Source: Chionoecetes opilio (Eukaryota; Arthropoda; Malacostraca; Decapoda; Majidae). From it: a stretch of 64,000 bases of DNA. Location of the stretch: the NCBI GenBank assembly GCA_016584305.1, contig JACEEZ010001188.1:45001-109000 (forward strand), in the 5' to 3' direction. Position 1 is the stretch's first letter, and each line of letters opens with the position of its first letter. The notes below the pieces were generated by a model that was given only the letters and a program-made list of their open reading frames with translations, was not told the DNA's origin and did not search any database. This document shows, piece after piece, positions 55,396 to 64,000 of the stretch. A program made the translations under genes and the position numbers.

Positions 55396-57200
55396 TTAAT
55401 TATAATATCCCCAGTATATATAGTCATCACCATTGACCTCTAATGGTTTTGGGAGCTTCAATCGATTAGCGGGAAGTTCAGGGGGACCTAGAGAGGCGAC
55501 TAGTCTACCTTCAGATCTATTAAATATAATGCAAGATTTGAGGTAATATTTGACTGCCTGTCTACCATGATGTATCCAAAATTGACTCTTGACATCGGCT
55601 AATGTTGTAGCCATTCCGCCTTGTAATGAGTTCCTATGATATTCTTCCACCAACAATTTAGTAAGATGGTGGCGTTTGGGAATTAGTATGGGATGGCAGG
55701 TGGTATTTCGCAGATCAGCTTTCAAATTTTGTCCTCGACACCTAATTATACCCTCATGATCTAGGTACAGACCTAATGATTTGGTCAATTTGTTCCTATG
55801 GGGGTTGGTTGAGGCCAAGAGCTGATATTCCTCAGGATATACCTGCTTTTGTATTGTTCTGACCCAAAACTTTAAAGGATCAGAGCTATCCCTTTTTATG
55901 AATTTGAAGACTAAATTAGTAGTCTTCAATAGTTTGCTCAATAAGGAAAACCTTTCTATGTCTATCATAGGATCTGGTATCAATACAGGTTCCCTTATTA
56001 TATCTTCAGATATGTCTGGCTGAGTGGAAACCTGTTTAAGCATATTATTACACTCTTTCAGCCAGGTAGGGCCTTTTAAACCATAATCCTGTGTTTAATT
56101 TGAGGGTAGTATTTCCTCGCGACACATTATTATTAGGATTTTCATTAGTGGCAATATATCAAATTATTAACTGGAATATCACTTTCCTCTAATACCTCAC
56201 TAATTGGTGTAGGCAAGAAAGTGGTTCCAATTCTGGTAATTAATAGGGGTTGTGCATGACTAGGAATACTCTCCTCTTGTTCGGCTTGGTGAGTATGCGG
56301 GATGGGTCCCATTATTACCTTACCACCAGCACTGGTGAACATAGAGACGTTATGTCTTTTGATGACCTTCCTTAGGTAAAGCCGAAAATAATCAGCCCCT
56401 ATTATTAATTGGAAGGGACCATCAATGTCCTCGAAGGTATTACTAACTAGTTTAACACCATTATCCCTCAGCATTTCAGCTGTGTCTTTTAGTCCATTAA
56501 CAGTTAAACTAATACCAATATTATTAACTACAGCAGCTACCCTACATTTATATTTTCCTAATTGGACTAGGGGTTGAACTATGTCAAAGGTTTGAGCCTC
56601 TTTATTGGCAAGAAAACCTGATATGGCTAAATTAACTTTATTAATTATGGGTAGTTGTAACAATTCAACTATCTCCCTGCTTATGAAGGATCTTTGTGCA
56701 CCACTCAAACATTGTCTTTACAATGACTGAATTACAATTGTGGTTCACCTTCAATTCTGCAGTAGGAACAGCTGCTGAACTACTCTTATTAGTGACTGCC
56801 ATTTTAACTGCTGTAGGGTCTGAGTTAATATCACTGTTAGGACAAAGAGCGATGTTATGAATAGATTGTTTACATTTCTTACAAGTTCTTAACTTTATAG
56901 GACATGCATTTAAAGCACGTTTACCACGGAGACAGGTTAGGCAATTTCCAAGACTCATTACCTTTCAACTCTTGTGGAACAATCTGAATAGATATTACAT
57001 GTAGAGGGTGTATGTTCCCCCTCACATAAGACACAATTTATTCTTCGTACTTTACTAGAAGTAGCCCTGGATTTAGGGATTGTATCTTTTATTTGAGTAG
57101 GTCTTAGTGGTTTACTGGTAGGATGAGTAGTTTGAATCATAATTACAGGCTGTTTGATTTGCGTAACTTCAACAGGCGCGGGATAAATACCCACTAACAA
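55396..57200 (-). pseudogene. BEL/Pao-like gag, protease and integrase remnants
   Basis: Read on minus. 57200-56960: INCVLCEGEHTPSTCNIY, a CCHC-like finger. 56958-56700: CLTCLRGKRALNACPIK and CKKCKQSIHNIALCP, further zinc motifs. 56708-56145: aspartic protease with SGAQRSFISREIVELLQLP and LIIGADYF, typical of Pao-type proteases (D of the DSG motif just outside the frame). 56043-55396: integrase N-terminal zinc region with HHLTKLLVEEYHRNSLQGG, LADVKSQFWIHHGRQAVKYY, LKSCIIFNRSEGR, and LPANRLK. The reverse transcriptase/RNase H between protease and integrase is missing and the DDE core of integrase is cut off. Frames are mostly open within each block. Confidence 0.85.
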
Positions 57201-57369
57201 GGGATCTTTAAACTCTAACGGTGGCTGATATAGCTGATTACCCGTAGGTGTAACAATCTTGATCTCCCTGTGGGGAGATCAAGAAAATCAAACAAGGTTC
57301 CTGCTCACTACCTTGCAAATGTTTGCATTCCTGCAATAATCCCTCTTCTATTTGTTTGACCGTGATGTA

Positions 57370-57777
57370 CGTACAATTCTTCTCATTATAATCAGAGAAG
57401 CACAGTCAAAGGTGTTATTAACGTAAGGGTCGGGAGTGAACTGAATCTCCGTGAGCGGCGGCGGCGATCGCCACCATACCCAGCCACGTACACAAATGTC
57501 AGTGGCTGGAATCTAATGGGCGGCCACTTCAACCAAGGTGCTAATTATATAAGGTGCAAATGGTTAATACCACTGGGAATGCTCATTTATAATATCCCAG
57601 TACTTATCATTTACTTAAATTACCTTAATTAATACCCATTACCATTATAATTATATATATATACATCCGTATTCTCTCCCCAATGGTGAGCGAACAATCC
57701 TCCCTCACAGGGGGGGGGGGGAACAAAACCACCACTCTACCAATTACTGAGAGGGTGGTTGGTGGATAATTTCCACA
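57370..57777. repeat. Right LTR
   Basis: Pairs with 54804-55213. It ends TTTCCACA two bases before the TA that borders the next MITE. A perfect hairpin CTTGATCTCCC/GGGAGATCAAG lies just outside it, in the interior at about 57258-57282. Confidence 0.88.
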
Positions 57778-57781
57778 ACTA

Positions 57782-58296
57782 CAGTAAACCCTCTCTAATT
57801 TGAACCCGTATAATTTGAACTTCGGATAATTCAACCTGTTTCGGGCCCAGTTCAAATTTTTCAACAACTTTTCATAATCCGAACAGAAGTTCAAATTATC
57901 CGGACCTTACTAGTGCGAGTCCGACCTCTCCCATGTGGCCGCAGCTGCCACAGTCTTTCGCGTGCTTTCCTCCTGGCAACATCTCCCCGCAGAGTGCTCC
58001 CTCATACAACCACGTGTTCTTTTGTTGCCTCTCTAGCCATGAAGTGGATTATTTTGTGAATTATTACTATCAGTGATGCCTGAGAGCTCAGTGTACAGTA
58101 GTACTGTACTGCATTTCAAGACTTCAGTATCAGCCATGTTTTGGTGAGTACAAGTATTATAATCTGTGCTGTTTTGGCATGTTTTAGTGAGTTCCTATTG
58201 TGTGGAGGGGCTAGAGGTAATCATTGGATAATTCGGACTTTCGGCTAATCGACCCAGCTCTCCCCCCAATTAGTCTGAATTAGAGAGAGTTTACTG
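57782..58296. mobile_element. Tigger-like MITE, 515 bp
   Basis: Starts CAGTAAACCCTCTCTAATTT after TA and ends AATTAGAGAGAG then TTTACTG before TA. The fragment at 10865-11211 has the same right end. No coding sequence. Confidence 0.9.
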
Positions 58297-58312
58297 TAAT
58301 GTAATATATATA

Positions 58313-58673
58313 CAGTCGACCCTCGATTTATCGGACTAAAAGTGGGGAGAAGTGGTCCGTTAAAGCCGATTGTCCTTTACTGCGAGGATATTTTCCCAAA
58401 GGTGCAAAAATATAGGAAAAACACAGGAAAAATTGTGAAATAAATAAGAAATAATCACAAACACAACCAGACCGTGTAGCTATGTTGGGAGGTAGACAGT
58501 GACTGGCGCTACTTACTAGATTTGGCACGCTCCTCCACGCTGTGAAATAAATGAGAAATAATCACAAACACAACCAGACCGTGTAGCTATGTTGGGAGGG
58601 AAACAGTGACTGGCGCTAAATGCTGGATTTGGCACGCTCACCCACGACTGCTTGGGATTGGTATTAGGAGAGG
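58313..58673. mobile_element. Left part of a Tigger-like element
   Basis: Starts CAGTCGACCCTCGATTTATC after TA and is related to the element at 33302 (AACACAACCAGACCGTGTAG shared). The segment with that motif is duplicated (about 58430-58510 and 58540-58630). The right end is missing. Confidence 0.7.
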
Positions 58674-58962
58674 TACAGTAAACCCTCGTGTATCCAGACT
58701 AATTGGGCCAAGGAGTGGTCCGAGTAATGCAAGAATCCGAATAATGCGAAGATTTGAAGAAAAAGAAAAAAAGAAATTCTAGGTAAATACGTACAGAACA
58801 TTTCCAAGTCATGCAAATATCACTAAACATAAGATAAATAATGTAAATAAATAGATCTACAGTAAAAATACACAATAGGCTACAGTACAGTATTTACACT
58901 CACCACCTCTGATGCCGTCGTGATGATAATTCCCGTGTGGTCTAGTGGCGACTTGTGGCAGC

Positions 58963-59699
58963 TTATAAAGCCACCTCCTCCTCCCCCTCACTGATACTCA
59001 CGATCAAAGGCAGTGGTGAATCCGGAGATTCGGAGTCACTCTCCATTGGACTGACTATGCCTGAAGGGGCTGCAACAGGTGAGGATGGTGAGGCAGCCAT
59101 AAGTAGAGGAGACAAAGGTGGGGTTTTAGAGGATAGTGAAGATGAAGGACCAGAAGGAGCTGGTTTAAAGAAGGTGTCTATGGTTGTCTGGCGTAGTGTC
59201 CAGCAACTCTGGGTTGCAAAAATTCTATCACGGATCTCCCGTAGAGAGGTAGCAAAAACACGTAGTTCAGCTTCAGTATTTGGGTGCTCCAAATACTCAA
59301 CTAGTGTTTCTGCTGCCTGCCTTACGGCAGATGCCGTTGATCGAGTCGGCAGTACGTCATCGTCATCATCATTGTCACAAGAGTCTTGTTGATCCGGGTG
59401 TAAAACCGAATCAGCAATCTCAGCGTCCGTCAGTGTCTGATACCCAGGGTCACCTTCATCACCATCCAACCAATCACTAACATCTTCTTCGGTCGCTGTC
59501 TCCCCAGCCTGCACAATGTGGCGGTGAAAGTTAGCAGTCTCAAATCCCTCAAATTCAATCACTGGATCAGTGCCACGAATCAGACGATTCCAGCCATGAT
59601 CCTAGAACTAGACCAACCTTTGTCAATCCTTTGAAGAATTTCCCGCTTCACCTCCAGAGACAATACCTTTTTCGATCGCTTCACAGGTGGGGGAGCCAT
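58963..59699 (-). pseudogene. Tigger/CENP-B-like transposase, N- and C-terminal parts only
   Basis: Read on minus from ATG at 59697-59699: MAPPPVKRSKKVLSLEVKRE, ILQRIDKGWSSSRIM, the first helix-turn-helix of pogo-type transposases. At about 59600 it jumps, with a frame change, to DPVIEFEGFETANFHRHIVQ and an acidic tail with EEDVSDWLDGDEGDPGYQ, DNDDDDD and a Ser/Pro-rich end, stop at 58963. Such acidic tails follow the DDE domain in this family. About 350-400 residues including all catalytic positions are missing, so the element depends on another copy. Confidence 0.8.
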
Positions 59700-59913
59700 C
59701 AGGAATACAGTCAGGATAAAGCAGAGGAACAACAGCACCTCCAGGAGGCCAGGAACAGCTCCAAAAACCACAAACTCTTTCGCCATTGTCCGAACACAGA
59801 CCGGGTAATGAGGTGTTTACCATAAGAAAACAGGTGCGCGACTAAAAAGCAGTGTTACAAAATTTACATGAATCTGAGATTTGGGCAAAAAATTCAAAAA
59901 ATCTGTAGATATA

Positions 59914-60661
59914 CAGTGGAAGACAGAGAAGTTGGCGGTGTCTTGCATCCGTCACTCTCCTTGACAATTTTTTTTAATTCCCTCCTGGCGCTTCCTATGG
60001 GGAATGATTGAAAAAAAAAGATGTCTGGGAACTCACTCACGGCCTTGACTTCCTGCTTGCAGTTTTTCAAATCATTAGTCATTAATGGTCAGTGACCAGG
60101 ACATATTGTTTCTTATCGTCAGTCCCGGCTTGATTTCCCAAAACTTCGCCAAAACATTTCGGGAAAGTGGTTTCATTCAGTTGGATATGGGGCCTAAGCC
60201 ACAGTTGACTGCAGACCAGATCACCCGTATTCACAGCTTATATAAGATCGGTTTTAGTTCAAAAGAAATTGTGAGGGAGACTGGGTTACTCAACGAAAGG
60301 TTGAGCGGTGGGTTAAGAAATTGCAAGACTTTACGGATGTAACGAGACACGCTCCTTACACACACTGTATCCAGTAACTGTGGGTTTATTGACTTTAATT
60401 ATCTTGCTGTTTTGGTAGGAGATTTTACTAGCTATCTTTTCATAATATTCAAAGTTTTCTTTGAAACTTTTTTCCTGCGTCCAGGACGAGACAAGTGCGT
60501 TAGACTTTCAACAGTTGGCGAGTAAAATATTTTCAAGACTGGCCTGTTTGTGTTTATGTACATTTTCTGTGGTAATTTTATTGGGTAATATTATGATCTT
60601 GTTGTGCGCATGTGTTTACCCATGGCGACGATGGAACTACGCCAACTACTTTGACCTCTAT
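59914..60661 (+). mobile_element. Tc1-like element, short, nested
   Basis: Left end CAGTGGAAGACAGAGAAG, then TTGGCGG, after TA. The right end near 60661 is an imperfect match when reversed (CATAGAGGTCAAAGTAGTTG). It contains a transposase N-terminus at 60190. The right TA is not visible. Confidence 0.55.
60190..60360 (+). pseudogene. Tc1-like transposase N-terminus
   Basis: Reads MGPKPQLTADQITRIHSLYK, IGFSSKEIVRETGL, then after a frameshift VERWVKKLQDFTDVTRHAP. This is the first helix-turn-helix and start of the linker of a Tc1-like transposase. It is followed by non-coding sequence; the DDE domain is absent. Confidence 0.75.
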
Positions 60662-61038
60662 GTTCATAATTCAATTTTTTTGACGTAAATAACATTTAGG
60701 GATGCAATAATGAAATAATGCAATTATGATAATCAGGGCTTTCACATAAATTCTTGCCGCCCTGCTGCACTGTAAAAAAAAAGAAAAAAAAAGAAAGAAA
60801 AAGAGAGAAGGTCTGAATAATGACGGTCCGAATACGCGAGGGTTTACTGTAGTAAGTCTCCAGGCTCGCTCATTACTGCTTTGTATGCTATGACATATCA
60901 TCATTCTAGGTGAATGTAGACATATAATCGCATTTGAATGGCTATTATTCATATACACAAAAACCCTTATAACTCGGAATTTGATATAACTCGGCATGGC
61001 AAAGACAAGTATTTTTTTTTTTTTTTTTTTTTTTTTTT

Positions 61039-61376
61039 CCATCTATGCCTATAGCGCCTGTAGGCAGTGACCTCCAGGGCTCAGATGGTAGGCCCTGGAG
61101 GCTCAGTTGAGGGCTGTGATGATTGGCCCTCGCCCGTGGTGGCGCAGGCAGGATTTTTATAGTGATTGAGCCTGTGATTAGAGGCTCATGCCACCCCCTG
61201 TGTCCTCCGATGCACTCGCAGTCGAAGGTAGAGTTAATAGACAGGGCATGTGGGTGTTCTTAGGCCATTCGACGGTGCAGAAATATTTTAAGTGGATTTA
61301 TGGGTCTCACTCAGGATCGAACTTGGGTCTTCGAGAACGCCACCCGGTGACGCTAACCACTCATCTACTGCCTCCC
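61039..61376 (-). repeat. SINE-A copy in the left arm
   Basis: Full-length reverse copy; B box complement near 61316, A-box part changed (TCATCTACTG). Confidence 0.88.
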
Positions 61377-62292
61377 CTAAACTGCATCTCTTGGTTTTCA
61401 CTCGGCATATCATGCCCTCACAACCTCTTGTGTGAACATGTATACAGAAAGTCGGCAAAAAATAATGTATTTCGGCATATTGCCGAGTAATAACTGCATC
61501 TCTTTGCTCGGCATATCCTCAGTCGCAAAAATTCGTGTTTTTGTCCTTTTAACCTTTTCCTGCAGGCTCAGGCTCTTCAATTTCATTCCCTTTCTGCTGG
61601 AGACACCCTTGCGTGATGGAGCTGACATCTTGATATACAGTACTGTATGATGTAATCCCAAAACACATAAAATAGGTGGCAAAGTAAAGCAAAGGTCGGG
61701 AACCAGCGCGTAGGCTGAGCCGTGTTTTTGTCGTCCAAGCACCCTCTTGGATTACGAATCTCAATCCAATAACACTTGCTGAAATGTGTGTTACACTACT
61801 TTGTGATATTGTTTGCAATGTTATTATCTCGGCTCCTACCAAGCTTGTTGTGTTTTTGAAGCAGAAACCAATCCTTTTTCAATTTTGACAAAAAACGAAA
61901 TTCGTATCCAAGACAGTGCTTGGACGACAAAGACACGGCTCAGCAGCTGACAGCCTACACACTGGTTCCCGAACTTTGCTTTACTTTGCCACCTATTTTA
62001 AGTGTTTTGGGATTACATCATACAGTACTGTATTTCAAGATGTCAGCTCCATCACGCCAGGCTGTCTCCAGCAGGAAAGGAATTAAATTGAAGAGCCTGA
62101 GCCTGCAGGAAAGGGTCAAAAGGACAAAAACACCACTTTATGCGACTGAGGATATGCCGAGTGTAAGCAAAGAGATGCAGTTATAACATCAATATGCCGA
62201 GATACATTATTTTTTGCCAACTTTCTGTTTACATGTTCACACAAGAGGCTGAGGGCATGATATGCCGAGTGAAAACCAAGAGATGCAGTTTA

Positions 62293-62623
62293 GGGGAGGC
62301 GGTAGCAGAGTGGCGTTCTCGAAGACCCAAGTTCGATCCCGAGTGAGACCCATAAATCCGTTTGAAATCTTTCTGCACCGTTGAGTGGCCTAAAAACATC
62401 CACATGCCCTGTCCATTAACTCTACCTTCGACTGCGAGTGCATGGGAGGAGCATGAGCCTCTAATTACAGGCGTCACCATAAGAATCCTGCCTGCGCCAC
62501 CACGGGTGAGGGCCAACCATCACAGCCCTCGAGTGAGCCTTCAAGGCCTACCATCCCACCCCTGGAGCTCACAGCCTACACGCGCTATAGGCATAGATGT
62601 AAAAAAAAAAAAAAAAAAAAAAA
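62293..62623 (+). repeat. SINE-A copy in the right arm
   Basis: Plus copy lacking about 17 bp after the A box and a few bases of the body; A-tract of about 23. The arms therefore carry SINE copies that have diverged separately. Confidence 0.88.
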
Positions 62624-62693
62624 CCTTGTCTTTGCCTTGCCGAGTTATATCAAATTCCGAGTTATACAGTGCCGAGTTATAAGGGTTTTACTG

Positions 62694-63369
62694 GTAAAAG
62701 CCTTATAACTCGGCACGATAGGGGCTCTGGCCCTTGCAGAGTTATTCAATGTGCCGAGTTATGCAATGTCCTCTTCTGATATGGGGGGAAAAAAAAAAAA
62801 AAAAATAATATATATATATATATATATAAATACAGTACTGTAGAAGCATAAAAACAACACTTACCAGTGAACGGGTAGCAGCAGGCATGTAATCCAAGGA
62901 GAGGGGAACCTTGTTGTAACATGTAGAAGATGTTAGGGGGACTCGATCGTATTTTAACACTGGTATCACTTTAATCACTTTATAATCACAACTATGTACT
63001 GTATTGTATACAGTACTGTACCTGTACAACTTAATTTTACATCACTTGAGCACTTAATTACTGCAACACTATGCCCTGTCCATTAAATCTTACCTTATGA
63101 CTGCGAGTGCATGGGAGGACACAGGGGGCGCCATGAGCCTCTAATCACAGGCGTCACTATAAGAATCCTGCCTGCGCCACCACGGGCGAGGGCCAACCAT
63201 CACAGCCCTCGAGTGAGCTTCCAGGGCCTACCATCCCACCCTTGAAGCTCACTGCCTACACACGCTATAGGCATAAATGTGTTAAAAAAAAAAAAAAAAC
63301 CTTGTCCTTGCAATGCCGAGTTATATCAAATTCCGAGTTATACAGTGCCAAGTTATAAGGGTTTTACTG
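62694..63369 (-). mobile_element. AACTCGG-family deletion derivative
   Basis: The left end matches the 3' end of the copy at 51947 in reverse (AAAGCCTTATAACTCGGCAC, GCAATGTCCTC). The right part holds a SINE-A 3' portion (63071-63299, plus) and ends GGGTTTTACTG. It directly abuts the palindromic element with no spacer. Confidence 0.75.
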
Positions 63370-63370
63370 T

Positions 63371-63374
63371 GTAT

Positions 63375-63442
<68 letters not shown>

Positions 63443-63449
63443 ATATATT
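63371..63449. repeat. (TA)n microsatellite
   Basis: AT repeats between two elements. Confidence 0.95.
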
Positions 63450-64000
63450 AGGGTGGTCCTCAAATGTAAGGTAAAATTTCGAAATAACAATTCCTTAGGT
63501 CTCACCCCTTCATTAGCTTCCTTTGAGGGTAGAATGCATGAATACAAAATTTGGATTGATTTGAACAACATTTGGAGGTGTCACACGAGGCCATTCCGAA
63601 GTCCCCCTCATGAGTTTAAGATGCAGTGAGTATTAGCCCCTCAAAGGGGGGTATCGTGGGGGCCTATAACCCACTCATTGTTGCCTGGTTTCTGTGGACA
63701 TCAGGGAGGCATTTGTAGCAAATGGAAACCTCTCAGTGCTCCTCAATGACTTGCAAGAGGAACTGATGTTGTTCTTCGTTTTTGGTGAGGAGGGCATTAT
63801 ACTCTTGCATTAGGGCGACTCCTCTCTCTGCAAAATCGTTGACCACCTTGATGTTCTGAAAGGTCTTGCTTGCCTCTGCAAATTCTGGCAGATCCTTCCA
63901 CTTTTCTGGATCCTGATGAAGGAACTTCTGTGACACCCCAAAGTTGTCAAGAAGCTTGGTGGAGTTACTAGTGACAAAATCTGGCAGAGTCTTTCTTTCA
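63450..64000 (-). mobile_element. Edge of a DNA transposon running off the window
   Basis: Begins AGGGTGGTCCTCAAATG directly after AT repeats, followed by about 280 bp non-coding and a minus-strand coding end at 63733. The other terminus is outside the window. Confidence 0.6.
63733..63999 (-). CDS. C-terminal end of an uncharacterised transposon protein, partial
   Basis: An open minus frame entering from the right edge, 88 codons to a stop at 63733. It reads LPDFVTSNSTKLLDNFG, KFLHQDPEKWKDLPEFAEAS, NIKVVNDFAERGVALMQEYN and LLTKNEEQHQFLLQVIEEH. The NDxAERGVALxQ(E/D)(Y/F)N...LTK(D/N)E(D/E)Q...LLQV block is familiar to me as the C-terminus of unnamed arthropod transposon-like proteins; I cannot assign a superfamily. 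No frameshift is seen in this part, so the copy could be intact. No localisation or catalytic residues are visible in the fragment. Confidence 0.6.
   Translation of the reverse strand, partial: ERKTLPDFVTSNSTKLLDNFGVSQKFLHQDPEKWKDLPEFAEASKTFQNIKVVNDFAERGVALMQEYNALLTKNEEQHQFLLQVIEEH

Larger units (their letters stand above)
54804..57777 (-). mobile_element. BEL/Pao-like LTR retrotransposon, internally deleted
   Basis: Two direct repeats of about 410 bp (54804-55213 and 57370-57777) enclose 2.15 kb. The interior encodes gag zinc-finger, protease and integrase fragments on minus, with no reverse transcriptase. A complete BEL/Pao element is usually well over 5 kb, so this is a deletion derivative. 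No clear target duplication was found. Confidence 0.85.
58676..60849 (-). mobile_element. Tigger-like element with internally deleted transposase
   Basis: 2174 bp. Starts CAGTAAACCCTCGTGTATCC after TA and ends CGCGAGGGTTTACTG before TA. It encodes only the two ends of a transposase on minus. A Tc1-like element is nested at about 59914-60661. Confidence 0.88.
60956..62693. mobile_element. AACTCGG-family palindromic element
   Basis: Two left halves of the family joined head to head. 60956-61742 and 61905-62693 are inverted copies, each with terminal repeat, T/A-tract, SINE-A, the ACTCGGCATATC segment and the transposase N-terminus (minus at 61742-61410, plus from about 62039). A spacer of about 160 bp lies between. 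The right terminal repeat type of the full element is absent. Confidence 0.88.

Noticed and set aside
51562..64000. Further ELP3 exons
   Set aside because: I looked for the next conserved block (ITIETRPDYC) and found none; all recognisable reading frames there belong to mobile elements.

Overview
The window is animal nuclear DNA, most likely from an arthropod and probably a decapod crustacean. That assignment is an inference from intron-rich coding sequence, very dense microsatellites and poly(A/T) tracts, several tRNA-derived SINE families, CR1/Jockey-like LINEs, a BEL/Pao LTR element, many pogo/Tigger-like elements and short TTAGG-type tracts. I recognise one host gene. Three coding exons at 12105-12346, 12565-12768 and 51375-51561 (+) encode about residues 10-220 of ELP3, the catalytic subunit of the Elongator complex. 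The first two are separated by a 218 bp intron, and the second and third by a 38.6 kb intron. The first exon of the gene and the rest of its C-terminal half are not seen here.

Almost everything else is mobile DNA, much of it nested. Family names used in the entries: 'GGGAGG family' (ends CAGGGAGGTCCCG, copies at 844, 1856, 6819, 17066, 25973); 'AACTCGG family' (pogo-like, ends CAGTAAAACCCTTATAAC, copies at 9104, 9936, 41874, 51947, 60956, 62694); 'CCCGAG family' (ends CACTACCCTCCCGAG, copies at 14100, 34348, 40092, 45107, 49594); 'GCCGGCG family' (ends CCGTATTTGCCGGCG, copies at 19527, 22897, 42628, 47602). All show or suggest TA target duplications. SINE-A is an abundant tRNA-derived SINE of about 350 bp. 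SINE-B has a tRNA-like head and a LINE-like tail. SINE-C is a 177 bp SINE with a perfect 15 bp target duplication. LINE-A is CR1-like with an ACTAGGTAAATAC tail. LINE-B is a Jockey-like element on the minus strand.

Region by region: 1-4155 holds a satellite-bearing element, GGGAGG-family copies in inverted orientation and large microsatellites. 4156-6712 is a 2.56 kb DNA transposon with inverted repeats of about 160 bp and a transposase-like gene I cannot place in a named superfamily. 6819-11566 holds GGGAGG and AACTCGG copies with SINE-A and a hAT-like MITE. 11567-13257 is the ELP3 exon area. 13258-18160 holds a CCCGAG element containing LINE-A. 18185-25828 holds LINE-B split by a GCCGGCG element, then a second GCCGGCG copy carrying a hAT-like insertion. 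25891-30712 is an element containing a GGGAGG copy, a LINE RNase H fragment and a degenerate Tigger transposon. 30743-34105 holds fold-back and satellite-bearing elements. 34348-42210 holds CCCGAG copies and LINE-A split by a 2.7 kb element with an uncharacterised protein. 42628-51011 holds GCCGGCG and CCCGAG copies and a 16 bp minisatellite. 51947-64000 holds a fold-back inside an AACTCGG element, a BEL/Pao derivative, two more Tigger-type elements, a large palindrome, and the edge of another transposon.

The strongest leads are the unplaced transposon at 4156-6712, the uncharacterised element at 36231-38959, three fold-back structures carrying duplicated transposase N-termini, and a 153 bp satellite made from the tail of a LINE RNase H region. 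Nearly all mobile coding regions are broken by frameshifts, stops or internal deletions.
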